DNA of 64,000 nucleotides, taken from assembly GCA_963736695.1 (NCBI GenBank), contig CAVTPU010000001.1, positions 496,001 to 560,000 of the forward strand, in the 5' to 3' direction. Positions 36,238-44,923 of the stretch are shown here, one piece after another. The stretch comes from CAVTPU01 sp963736695 (GTDB lineage: Bacteria; Actinomycetota; Actinomycetes; Mycobacteriales; Micromonosporaceae). Each line of letters starts with the position of its first letter. The first letter of the stretch is position 1. A program made the translations under genes and the position numbers. Under the pieces are notes generated by a model, which saw only the letters and a list, made by a program, of their open reading frames with translations, was not told the origin of the DNA and made no database searches.

Positions 36238-36714
36238 ATGCCCACCACATCAGCGATGCGACGACTCGCCGCGTTCTGTGAGACGAAAAAGACGCTGCAC
36301 CTGGTCACCACGCCGGTGCCGGCATCGACGATCGCGGGCCTCGCCCGCGTGCCGACGCCACCGAGTTATCAACGGTTTCTCGCCACCTGGGGAACGTTCT
36401 TCGTCCGCTATGGAAACTCGCCGGACTATGGCAACGAGTGCATTTCCCTCTTCAAGGCGGAGCCCGTGGCAGCGGCCGCACTGGACAACAACTGGGGCAT
36501 CGCGGGCGAGACCGCGATCGCGTTTCAACGGATCAGCGACGACTGCGTCGACGACTTCTTCTGCTTCGATCCGACGACAGACCTCGGCGACGGCGAGTTC
36601 GCCGTGGGCGCCGCCTATCATGACTCGCCGATCGAGTGGCACGACATGACATTCGACGCGCACCTCGTGCAGTGCATCGACGATTTCATCGAAACCTACG
36701 CCGACGAGGATTGA
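36238..36714 (+). CDS. SUKH (SMI1/KNR4) family protein
   Basis: 158 aa. PPSYQRFLATWGTFFVRYGN, then a mixed region and WHDMTFDAHLVQCIDDFIET, follow the SMI1/KNR4 layout in which these proteins act as toxin immunity factors or scaffolds. TAGTCT (36225-36230) lies 7 bases before ATG 36238 with no ribosome binding site, so the mRNA is probably leaderless. After the stop, GGGACGTCCC (36716-36725) may serve as a short hairpin before the convergent acetyltransferase gene. Confidence 0.7.
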   Translation: MPTTSAMRRLAAFCETKKTLHLVTTPVPASTIAGLARVPTPPSYQRFLATWGTFFVRYGNSPDYGNECISLFKAEPVAAAALDNNWGIAGETAIAFQRISDDCVDDFFCFDPTTDLGDGEFAVGAAYHDSPIEWHDMTFDAHLVQCIDDFIETYADED

Positions 36715-36728
36715 GGGGACGTCCCACC

Positions 36729-37199
36729 TCAGAGTCGTTTGCGCATCTGGGTCGAGACGACATCGAATCCCAGCTGGTCATAGAGGTGACGAGCCACCGT
36801 GTTGTGGCCGAACACGTTGAGCCCGATCGCGACCGCACCAAGCTCGCGGGCTGCCTGTTCGGCCGCCAGCATTGTCGCCTTCCCATAGCCGCGTCGCCGA
36901 TATGGCTCGTCCACCACGATGTCATAGATGAACGCGCGCGCCCCGTCGGGGCGTTGCTCAACGTTGAGCCACACCACGCCGACCTCCGTCTCGCCGTCAT
37001 AGGCGATCCACAGATGGTTGCCCGGAGTTTCTGGGCCGTCGGGCAGCAACCGTTCAAAGTCAGCGACGGTCTTCTCACGCGCCTCCGCCTCGGACATCAG
37101 ACCCAGCTTCACGAAATCCTGTGAGTGATCGTCATAGGCGAACGCGAGATAGGCCTCGTATTGGTCGTCGGACATCGGCTGAAGCCGCACGGTCGTCAT
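36729..37199 (-). CDS. GNAT-family N-acetyltransferase
   Basis: 156 aa. Motif A: FIYDIVVDEPYRRRGYGKAT, then MLAAEQAARELGAVAIGLNV and NTVARHLYDQLGFDVVSTQM, the standard GNAT C-terminal half ending in MRKRL. Substrate unknown. ATG 37199 has TAGGAT (minus strand, 37208-37213) 8 bases upstream and no Shine-Dalgarno, so leaderless initiation is likely. Longer in-frame upstream sequence runs antisense through the divergent reductase gene and is not credible. Confidence 0.88.
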   Translation of the reverse strand: MTTVRLQPMSDDQYEAYLAFAYDDHSQDFVKLGLMSEAEAREKTVADFERLLPDGPETPGNHLWIAYDGETEVGVVWLNVEQRPDGARAFIYDIVVDEPYRRRGYGKATMLAAEQAARELGAVAIGLNVFGHNTVARHLYDQLGFDVVSTQMRKRL

Positions 37200-37239
37200 G
37201 ACCAGCGATCCTAGACTCCGCCACCAGCCCGCACGGAAG

Positions 37240-37276
37240 TTTTCCACAGGAGGGTCATCAGCGACCGTTGTCCACA
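37240..37276. promoter_or_regulatory. Two DnaA-box-like sites in a divergent promoter region
   Basis: TTTTCCACA (37240-37248) and TTGTCCACA (37268-37276); the latter is the consensus described for Streptomyces DnaA boxes. Both lie between the acetyltransferase and reductase promoters. No unwinding element or cluster is present, so a regulatory or chance origin is more likely than a replication origin. Confidence 0.4.
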
Positions 37277-37328
37277 GGCCAAACCGCCCATGTTTCGAAC
37301 GACGGCTCCTCCTGACTATGGTGGTGCC

Positions 37329-38357
37329 ATGACCTATGTCGCGGCCGGTGACCGTTATCAGAGCATGCCCTACCGTCGGTGTGGACGCAGCGGGCTGCGA
37401 CTGCCGGCGATCTCGTTGGGCCTGTGGCACAACTTCGGCCACGATCGGCCCTATGCGACGCAACGCGCCATCTGCCGCCGGGCGTTCGACCTTGGCGTGA
37501 CGCACTTCGATCTGGCGAACAACTACGGTCCCCCGTTTGGCAGCGCGGAGGAGAACTTCGGGCGCATCCTGCGCGACGACCTCGGGACCTACCGCGACGA
37601 GTTGATCATCTCGACGAAGGCCGGCTATGACATGTGGCCCGGGCCTTACGGCGAATGGGGTTCCCGGAAATATCTGCTCGCCTCGCTTGACCAGTCTCTC
37701 GCCCGACTGGGAGTGGACTATGTGGACATCTTCTATTCCCACCGGTTCGATCCCGACACACCCCTGGAAGAGACGATGGGGGCGCTCGACACGGCGGTGC
37801 GCTCCGGACGCGCCCTCTACGCCGGGATCTCGTCGTATTCTTCCGACCGCACCGACGAGGCGGTCCGCATTTTGCGTGAGCTCGGCACGCCGCTGCTCAT
37901 TCATCAACCCTCCTATTCGATGATCAACCGGTGGACCGAACATCAGGACCTGCTCGGCACGCTCGACCGGCTCGGAGCCGGCTGCATCGCCTTCTCCCCG
38001 CTCGCGCAGGGCCTGCTGACCTCGCGATATCTCGACGGCATTCCCGTCGGATCCCGGATCGCGACCGGAGGCGCTCTCTCCGCCGACCAACTCACAAACG
38101 AAAGACTCACCCTTGTACGCGCGCTGAACACGATCGCTGGCGAGCGCGGACAGACCCTCGCGCAGCTCGCCATCGCGTGGAGCCTGCGTGACCCACGAAT
38201 GACATCGGCGCTCATCGGCGCCAGCAGCGTCGCTCAGCTCGAGGAGAACATCGGCGCTCTCGATCGGCTCGACTTCACCGCCGAGGAGCTCACGGCGATC
38301 GACGAACACGCGCGTGAGGCGGGCATCAACCTGTGGGCGGCGTCGAGCACACACTGA
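37329..38357 (+). CDS. Aldo/keto reductase, YghZ/L-glyceraldehyde-3-phosphate reductase type
   Basis: 342 aa, NADPH-dependent TIM-barrel reductase. The family N-terminus MPYRRCGRSGLRLPAISLGL with WHNFG is distinctive of the YghZ branch. Catalytic tetrad: Asp and Tyr in FDLANNYG, Lys in ISTKAGYD, His in FYSHRFDPD. C-terminal cofactor loop: SALIGASSVAQLEENIGAL. In E. coli YghZ detoxifies methylglyoxal and reduces L-glyceraldehyde 3-phosphate. ATG 37329 is preceded by TATGGT (37317-37322) at 6 bases, indicating a leaderless transcript; an upstream ATG at 37290 would include this promoter. Confidence 0.9.
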   Translation: MTYVAAGDRYQSMPYRRCGRSGLRLPAISLGLWHNFGHDRPYATQRAICRRAFDLGVTHFDLANNYGPPFGSAEENFGRILRDDLGTYRDELIISTKAGYDMWPGPYGEWGSRKYLLASLDQSLARLGVDYVDIFYSHRFDPDTPLEETMGALDTAVRSGRALYAGISSYSSDRTDEAVRILRELGTPLLIHQPSYSMINRWTEHQDLLGTLDRLGAGCIAFSPLAQGLLTSRYLDGIPVGSRIATGGALSADQLTNERLTLVRALNTIAGERGQTLAQLAIAWSLRDPRMTSALIGASSVAQLEENIGALDRLDFTAEELTAIDEHAREAGINLWAASSTH

Positions 38358-38369
38358 TCGGCGGGCGGG

Positions 38370-40790
38370 TCACGGCAGTTCATAGATGGTGACCGGGCCA
38401 AACCTCTGCCGGGCCGACGCGAGCCGGGCGAGCGTGGGTGAGACGGGTGAGGCTCGGTCGTCGGCGAAGAGCCACCTCGCGCCGTACGCGTCGTGGAGGT
38501 TTTTCAGTCCCTCGGCGGTGGGTGCGGCGAACGCGGCGTCATTGACGCGCCACCGGTCGAGGTCGGGCGCCGGCTGCCGAAAATAGGGCAGGCCGTCGGC
38601 GCCGTGGCGTGCCTGCACCGCCTCCTGATAGGCCCAGCCCTCGAGGACGATCGCGTGTTCGGTGAGCGCACTGACCCAGAACGACCGGTTCACGCAGTCG
38701 GCGGTGGTCTTCACAAGTTCACAGTGGACGTTCGTCGCGACATAGTCGCCCGCGGGCGCGTTGTCCGCCAGCCATTGCGCGGCGCGCATCTCGTCGGCGG
38801 TGACCCAGAAGGTCCTCGTGGCCCCCTGAGTCGGGGAACGGCCGTCGGAGATCGCGCGCAGCCACGGCGCCAGGTTTCGGCGGGTGGTGTCGACCCCGAG
38901 TCCGATGGTGGCGGCGACCAGCAGGGCGAGGCCACCGGCGGCGCCGACCCGCCATCGCGCGACCGCTCGGCCCCGGGCACGCGCCACCGTCCGAATGAGA
39001 AGCCGACCCAACACCCACAACACAGCGCCCACCGCCGCGACACCGGCGAGCGCCGCGACCGGTTGCAGCAGCAGCGTGGCCCACGTGTCGCGCCACGCGG
39101 CGGCTTGCCCACCCGGGCCAAGCCGGTCAGGGCCAAGCTGGCCCGGGCCGTAAAGGAACAGGCCCGCGCCGACACACGCGCCGACGGCGAGGCCGGACCC
39201 GACGACGGTCGCCGGGTGCCGTGCGGGACGCACCCGCGCCAGCAGGCACGCGGTCAGGGCCGCGGCGGCGGGCACGGCGGAGTTCCAGAAGAACATCTGA
39301 CCGTTGGCGACGTGGCTCAGCGACATCGCGATGGTGAGGCCGGTGGCGACCATGCCGGCGAGCAGCCACACGGCCGGGTCGCGGCGCGCGGCGCGGTCGA
39401 CGAGCAGCCCTAGGCCGATGAGGCGTGGCGCCTGCCCGATGAGCCAGCACGCGGCGACCGTGGGCAGGAACCAGGCGGTGGCGGCGCCGAGGGTGAACAG
39501 GTTCTCCGGCAAAGGGCCGCCGGACCCGGCGACGGCGGTGTCACCGAAGATCGTCTGATATTCGGCCATGAATGTGAAGGTGGAGCCGAACTGGATTCCG
39601 GCGCCGGGCGTGCCGCCCGCGAGGATGGGTGCGGTGACGAGGAGTGTCGCGATGGCGCAGCCGATCACGGCGGTGAGTCCGCGCCGTCCGTCGGCGCGGA
39701 TGAGCCACGCCGCGATCGTCGCCGCGACGGTGCCGCCGATGAGCACAGGCAGGGAGCTCGCTTTCGATCCGGTCGCGACGATGAGCAGCGCGACGAACAG
39801 CGGCCAGGCGCGACCCAGCCGGCGGCCGCGGGCAACGTCGACGAGCATGAACGCGACGGCGGCGACGAACGGGATCGAGAAGATCAACGTTGGGCTGTAG
39901 TTGGGGATCACCGACACGTAGTAGTTGCCGAATCGGGGCCACACCGACACGACGGGCACGACGCACGCCACGAACGCGGCGACCGGGCCGGCCCACCACA
40001 CGCGGGCGGCGCGGCGGCCGAGCGCGGCGACGGTGAGGACCGAGGTGATCACAATCGGCGCGACCCACAACCGCAGCATGATCGTGTCGAGCGGCACGGC
40101 ACTGACCATGCTCATGGTCGCCCGGTGCGCGTCGGAGAGCCAGTGGTAGTGCAGCGGAAGGCCGGCCATCTGCGGTTGGGTCGGGGCGATGGTGTGGCGC
40201 AGTTGGGCCGCGTTGGCCCAGTGGTAATAGACGTCGCCGAAGAGCCGGTGGGTGGCGGGAAACAGCGGGTTCGCCGCCCAATAGGTCACCGCGATCGTGC
40301 CGATCGCCAGCATCATGATCGCGGTGATGGCGAGGGTCCACCGCAGCGGCAGCGGTTGCGGGTCGTCGAGCCGCCAGTGTCGACGCAACCCGGGCACGGC
40401 CGCGAACGCCACCACGACCGGCACCGGCCACACCCACAACCAGTCGCCGAGCCCGGTGCCGACGGCGAGCGCCCAGCCGACGAGGAGATAGGCGACGCCG
40501 GTCACGGCCCCGAGGCCGATATCCTCCGGCCAGTTGCCCAGACTCCCCCACAACGCCCGGGCGAGCAGCACCCCCGGAACCACGATCCCACCGACCCAGC
40601 AGGCTCCGAACCGGGCGGTCTCCCCGATGGGCGTACGGGTCCATATCAGTCCCGCCACCACGGCCGCGGCGACGGCGCACCAACACGCCACACGCACCGC
40701 CCGGTCGGCTCGATGCCGCCGACCCGCGCCGACCGGCGACGTGTGAGCGGGTGACGTGTGGGCGGTCGGAACGGCGGTCTCCCCCGTCAT
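38370..40790 (-). CDS. Large polytopic membrane protein, unknown function
   Basis: 806 aa. About 12-14 hydrophobic helices fill residues 30-600 (for example VACWCAVAAAVVAGLIW, PVVVAFAAVPGL, VAAFVACVVPVVSVW), followed by a soluble C-terminal domain of about 160 residues (TFWVTADEMRAAQWLADNAP ... DRASPVSPTLARLASARQRF). The layout, with long periplasmic loops after the first helices, resembles GT-C-fold glycosyltransferases or related envelope proteins, but no catalytic motif is certain. N-terminal 25 residues are His/Pro/Ser-rich. No operon partner. Confidence 0.8.
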   Translation of the reverse strand: MTGETAVPTAHTSPAHTSPVGAGRRHRADRAVRVACWCAVAAAVVAGLIWTRTPIGETARFGACWVGGIVVPGVLLARALWGSLGNWPEDIGLGAVTGVAYLLVGWALAVGTGLGDWLWVWPVPVVVAFAAVPGLRRHWRLDDPQPLPLRWTLAITAIMMLAIGTIAVTYWAANPLFPATHRLFGDVYYHWANAAQLRHTIAPTQPQMAGLPLHYHWLSDAHRATMSMVSAVPLDTIMLRLWVAPIVITSVLTVAALGRRAARVWWAGPVAAFVACVVPVVSVWPRFGNYYVSVIPNYSPTLIFSIPFVAAVAFMLVDVARGRRLGRAWPLFVALLIVATGSKASSLPVLIGGTVAATIAAWLIRADGRRGLTAVIGCAIATLLVTAPILAGGTPGAGIQFGSTFTFMAEYQTIFGDTAVAGSGGPLPENLFTLGAATAWFLPTVAACWLIGQAPRLIGLGLLVDRAARRDPAVWLLAGMVATGLTIAMSLSHVANGQMFFWNSAVPAAAALTACLLARVRPARHPATVVGSGLAVGACVGAGLFLYGPGQLGPDRLGPGGQAAAWRDTWATLLLQPVAALAGVAAVGAVLWVLGRLLIRTVARARGRAVARWRVGAAGGLALLVAATIGLGVDTTRRNLAPWLRAISDGRSPTQGATRTFWVTADEMRAAQWLADNAPAGDYVATNVHCELVKTTADCVNRSFWVSALTEHAIVLEGWAYQEAVQARHGADGLPYFRQPAPDLDRWRVNDAAFAAPTAEGLKNLHDAYGARWLFADDRASPVSPTLARLASARQRFGPVTIYELP

Positions 40791-40927
40791 TGCCTCACCC
40801 GAGTCTGCCGCACACCGGTCTCAACGATCCGCGGCGACGGCTGGTCACGGGCCCGGGACGCTGTCCACGCACCGCCGCGCGGCGGTCCCGGACGCGGCTG
40901 GCGGACGCTGCTGACAGAATCTGCGCC

Positions 40928-43900
40928 ATGGATCCGACCGGAATCGATGCCCCCGACGTCGGGTCGGCCCCGATCGACGCCGCCCGCCCCGTGCCTCCGG
41001 CCCAGGGTCGGAGGCTGATCCGGCTCGCGGTCCGGACCCTCGCCGCCGTGGCGCTCACCCTGCTGCTGGTCGCGGCCGGAGCCGAGATCACGCTCGTCGT
41101 GGCCGGGTCCGCAGATCCGAGCCCGCAGGCACGCGGCACCGGCCACGACGGTCTGTGGATCGGCCACGCGTGGGTGGACGGTCGGCGCACCCAGGCCGAT
41201 GTGGACGCGTTGGCGACGCGACTGCGGGGCACCGGAATCCACGACCTGTTCGTGCACACCGGACCGTTCCGCGACGACGGCACCCTCGACGTTGGACTAC
41301 GTCCGCGCGCCCGGTGGCTCACCGGAGCACTGCACGCGGCCCTGCCCGGCGTACGTGTGCAGGCGTGGTTGGGTGCACACCCCACACCCCAAGAACTGCG
41401 TCTCGATTCGCCGCAGACCCGGTCCTCGATCCTCGCGGCCGTGAGTGAGGTGCTCGCCGACGGGTTCGACGGCATCCACTACGACTTCGAACCGGTCGCG
41501 GATGGCGACCCCAGCCTCATCACGATGCTGCGCGACACCCGCTCCGCCCTGACCAATCGCCACGCGGTGCTGTCCGTGTCGACCATCCACAATGAACCGT
41601 GGCCGGGCATGGTCGCCATCGCCGACCGCATGCCGGGCACCTGGGCACTGTGGAGTGGCGACTATCTGCACCGGGTCGCCCTCGAGGTTGACCAGGTCGC
41701 GGTCATGTCCTATGACACCGGACTGCTCACCGAACCCAGCTATCGGGGATATCTGCGCGAGGCGACCCGTATCGCACTCGACGCGGTGCCGCCGAATGTG
41801 TCGCTGTTGATGGGTGTTCCCGCCTATCACGACGAACACCTGACGCACCACCAGCGGGCCGAGACGGTCGCCGCCGCGCTGCGTGGGGTGCGCCTCGCAA
41901 TGGGCGACGAGACGACTGCCCGTACGGGTTCGATGTCTTCCCGCGAATTCGGGGTGGCGCTCTATGTCGACTTCGCCGCCACCGACGCCGACTGGGCCGC
42001 CTATCATGACGGCTGGGTCACGCCGCCCCCTAGCAGACCTGACGATGATGGAGAAGCAATGCCCTCGCTCGCCACGAACCCGCCAAGCCGACTCGAACCA
42101 TGGCCGGAGTGGCCGGCGTCATCGTCTTCTCTGCCCCTCGACCTCACCACACGCGAGGACCGTCGGCCGGCGGACGCGTGGTGGGTGGAGTCCGACAACG
42201 AATGGGTGCACGGCCACCGGGACGCGGCGGGGTTGTTGACCGGCGCGGTGCGCTATTGGGACCCCGATGACTTCCTCATCTCGGAGTGCGACCACGTGGA
42301 CGGCCAACCGCATGGTGTCGCCCGTCGGTTCTTTCGCGACGGCCACATCGCGGAAGAATGCCACTACGTCGACGGTCGAATCGACGGCGTGCGGTCCTGC
42401 TATGTGCCGGCCGACCCGATAAAGGAACCGGTGAAACCCGGCTACGGCAACTCCCCCTGGTGGCACAGTGCCCCGCCGGAGGCGACCGCCTATGAGTGCC
42501 TCTATCACGATGGCGAGTTCGTCGGCGCACGGTTCCGCGACGCCGACGGCGTCGAGGTCGACTCGTTCGGGGATCCCGTGCCGCCCCGACCCGTGGGGGT
42601 GGCGCCAACCGCGATGCCCACCGACGATGACGATTGGCGCTTCACCGCCGGCGAAGGCGAGCGCGGCTGGCCGCTACGAGAAGCGTGGGAATGGCATGCC
42701 GACGGCCAACTCGCGCTGGTGCGCGAACGCGACGGACGGGAACGCGCCTTTCACCCAAACGGTCGCCTGTGGCGGGACGGCTCACGTCGGGGTGCGTCCA
42801 TCGTGGATGCTCGGACCGGGCGGTGGCGGTTCTTTGACGGTGAGGGCGTGCTGCGACGCGAGTCACACTATGACGACGCCGGCGCGGAGGTCGCTCGGGT
42901 GTGGCATCGCACCGATGCGGAGTCGGGTGGTCACGGAACCCGTCGCCATGGTCCGGTCGCGAACGACGCCGAGGTCGGCGAGTGGACCGTGGATGACGGC
43001 ACCCCGACGGGTGTGACCGTACGACTCGGTCGTGACTATCGAGACGAGGATCTCGCCACCGACGCGTCGACCGCCGACTGGGCGAACGTCGACGACCTGC
43101 GCCGCGTCGCACACGATGCCGACGCGGACGACCCGGGTGGTGCGCCTGCGGTCATCACCCGGCTCCGGCTCGCCGGGCGCACGGGAGACCCCACTCTGCT
43201 GCGCTCGATCTGCCGCGACGACAGGCCCTGGCCATATCTGGACGACAAGGGAGAACCCGGGTCCTCGATCGCGTGGGACGCTACCGTCGCGGACCGGCTG
43301 CGGGCCCCACGGTGGGGCACCACCATCGGCGACATAGCGGCCGATATCGCCGAGACGATGCTCGGGTGGCCACGGCCGGCCGCGGCGCTTGATATCGTCG
43401 ACGCCGCGCTCCTGTCCGCCGCCGACGAGAACCACGCTGCGGTTGACGCGTTGCGCACCCTGCGGGTGCGATGCCTTCGAGCGCTGGGCCGCATCGCCGA
43501 ATCGGATGCGGAGCGCGCGGCGACCGCCGGCGTCGACCGAGTCGACGAGGAGACCGCACAACTCCTCTTCGCGATCCGCAAAGACCCGGATGACGATCAG
43601 CCACGGTTACGTTATGCCGCACGGGTTGCCCGCACCCATCCCGCGCACGCCGCGTTGATCAGGGCACAATGCGCGGAACCCGACGCGCCTGACACTCCGG
43701 ATCAGGCCACTGTGGACGAACTGCAAACGTCATTTCTCGCGACCCTATCGGAGAGCCTCAACGTCTGCAGGACGGTTCGGGGATTCGATCCGGGAGGTAG
43801 TTTCGATGTTGATGCCAAGGATTTCCTTTCACACCACGATCTGCTGTTTCGCGTCCGCCCTGAGGCGGAGTCGCTCGAGCTTCGATTTGCGTCCGACGTC

Positions 43901-44920
43901 ATCGACGACCTTATGTCTTTGGCTGCGATTGCCCGCTATCGGGAGCTCAGTTTCTACGACACTACTATCGAACTCGCCGATGCCGCCAGCATCGCGTCGT
44001 CGCCATGGTTGCGCGACCTCGTCTCCTTGAGCCTGGTGGACACCAACATCGATGATGACGCGCTGCGCGTCATCATCGAGGCACGCGCCTATCCGACGCT
44101 TGAGGAACTCGACCTCTCCGGTTCCCGGTCGGATGAGCAGTCGTGGACCATCGAGGGGCTGACCGCGTTGCCGTCGGCGGCCTTCGCCAGCACGCTCACA
44201 TCGCTGCGGATCTCCGGCCGTTGGCTGGGCGACGACGTGATCCCGATCCTCGCCGAACTCCCCAACCTGGACACGCTCGAACTGCGCCGCAACCTGTTGA
44301 CCGACGACGGACTCGCTGCTGTGGGCGCCCTGCCTCACCCGCTTCGAACATTGGACATCAGTGCCGGCGGGTACGGCGGACTGGGGTTGACCGGGTTGAC
44401 CGGCTCCCCACACGCGAACCGCCTCGAGGAACTCACCGTCGGCTCCGACGACCTCACCGACGCCGACTGGGCCGACGTCGTCGCCTCCCCGACGCTGACC
44501 CGGTTGCGGGTGCTCGACGTCGAGGGCTCATGGCGACACCGGCCCGGCCCGCTGATGGCCGCCGCGTTCGCCCAGTGCGCGTTTTTCGGCACCCTCGAAC
44601 GGCTCGACCTCGAGTCGGCCACAGTGGGCGCCACCGGCGCCGCCGCGATCGCCGAGGTCGACTGGCGGTCGTTGACCTTGCTCGACCTGACGGGCAACGA
44701 CATCGGCGACGAGGGTGTGATCGCGTTGGCGAGCTCCCCCAGCATGGCGAACCTTCGGGGCCTCATTCTCGACAGGAATCGCATCACCGACCGGGGCGCA
44801 TTGGCGATCGCCCGATCGCCGCACCTGGGACCGTTGGACTGGTTGCGGCTCGGCGACGCCGACATAAGCCCCGGCGCCCTCGACGAACTCAGGCGACGTT
44901 TCCCCGGTGTGTGGGTGTGA
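40928..44920 (+). CDS. In-frame fusion: membrane-anchored GH18-like protein plus MORN/LRR protein
   Basis: 1330 aa in one open frame, but it looks like two genes. Part 1 (residues 1 to about 375): a transmembrane helix near residues 37-58, then a TIM-barrel-like domain with FDGIHYDFEP, matching the GH18 DxxDxE signature, and DQVAVMSYDTGL. Part 2 (from M378, ATG 42059, with GGAG 5 bases upstream): MORN-like repeats (VDGQPHGVARRFFRDGHIAE), a segment like the TIGR02996 repeat-companion domain (DPDDDQPRLRYAARV), and ribonuclease-inhibitor-type LRRs to the end. At 42026-42030 five C's precede TAG; one more C would close part 1 at TAG 42031-42033. CAGAAT lies 7 bases before ATG 40928. Confidence 0.75.
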   Translation: MDPTGIDAPDVGSAPIDAARPVPPAQGRRLIRLAVRTLAAVALTLLLVAAGAEITLVVAGSADPSPQARGTGHDGLWIGHAWVDGRRTQADVDALATRLRGTGIHDLFVHTGPFRDDGTLDVGLRPRARWLTGALHAALPGVRVQAWLGAHPTPQELRLDSPQTRSSILAAVSEVLADGFDGIHYDFEPVADGDPSLITMLRDTRSALTNRHAVLSVSTIHNEPWPGMVAIADRMPGTWALWSGDYLHRVALEVDQVAVMSYDTGLLTEPSYRGYLREATRIALDAVPPNVSLLMGVPAYHDEHLTHHQRAETVAAALRGVRLAMGDETTARTGSMSSREFGVALYVDFAATDADWAAYHDGWVTPPPSRPDDDGEAMPSLATNPPSRLEPWPEWPASSSSLPLDLTTREDRRPADAWWVESDNEWVHGHRDAAGLLTGAVRYWDPDDFLISECDHVDGQPHGVARRFFRDGHIAEECHYVDGRIDGVRSCYVPADPIKEPVKPGYGNSPWWHSAPPEATAYECLYHDGEFVGARFRDADGVEVDSFGDPVPPRPVGVAPTAMPTDDDDWRFTAGEGERGWPLREAWEWHADGQLALVRERDGRERAFHPNGRLWRDGSRRGASIVDARTGRWRFFDGEGVLRRESHYDDAGAEVARVWHRTDAESGGHGTRRHGPVANDAEVGEWTVDDGTPTGVTVRLGRDYRDEDLATDASTADWANVDDLRRVAHDADADDPGGAPAVITRLRLAGRTGDPTLLRSICRDDRPWPYLDDKGEPGSSIAWDATVADRLRAPRWGTTIGDIAADIAETMLGWPRPAAALDIVDAALLSAADENHAAVDALRTLRVRCLRALGRIAESDAERAATAGVDRVDEETAQLLFAIRKDPDDDQPRLRYAARVARTHPAHAALIRAQCAEPDAPDTPDQATVDELQTSFLATLSESLNVCRTVRGFDPGGSFDVDAKDFLSHHDLLFRVRPEAESLELRFASDVIDDLMSLAAIARYRELSFYDTTIELADAASIASSPWLRDLVSLSLVDTNIDDDALRVIIEARAYPTLEELDLSGSRSDEQSWTIEGLTALPSAAFASTLTSLRISGRWLGDDVIPILAELPNLDTLELRRNLLTDDGLAAVGALPHPLRTLDISAGGYGGLGLTGLTGSPHANRLEELTVGSDDLTDADWADVVASPTLTRLRVLDVEGSWRHRPGPLMAAAFAQCAFFGTLERLDLESATVGATGAAAIAEVDWRSLTLLDLTGNDIGDEGVIALASSPSMANLRGLILDRNRITDRGALAIARSPHLGPLDWLRLGDADISPGALDELRRRFPGVWV
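42026..42061 (+). other. Fusion junction: lost stop codon and internal ribosome binding site
   Basis: The run of five C's (42026-42030) is followed by TAG one base out of frame. Seventeen bases later GGAG (42050-42053) and ATG (42059-42061) form a complete start site in the same frame. Read as two genes, the second would encode 953 aa ending at 44920. Confidence 0.7.
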
Positions 44921-44923
44921 ATC

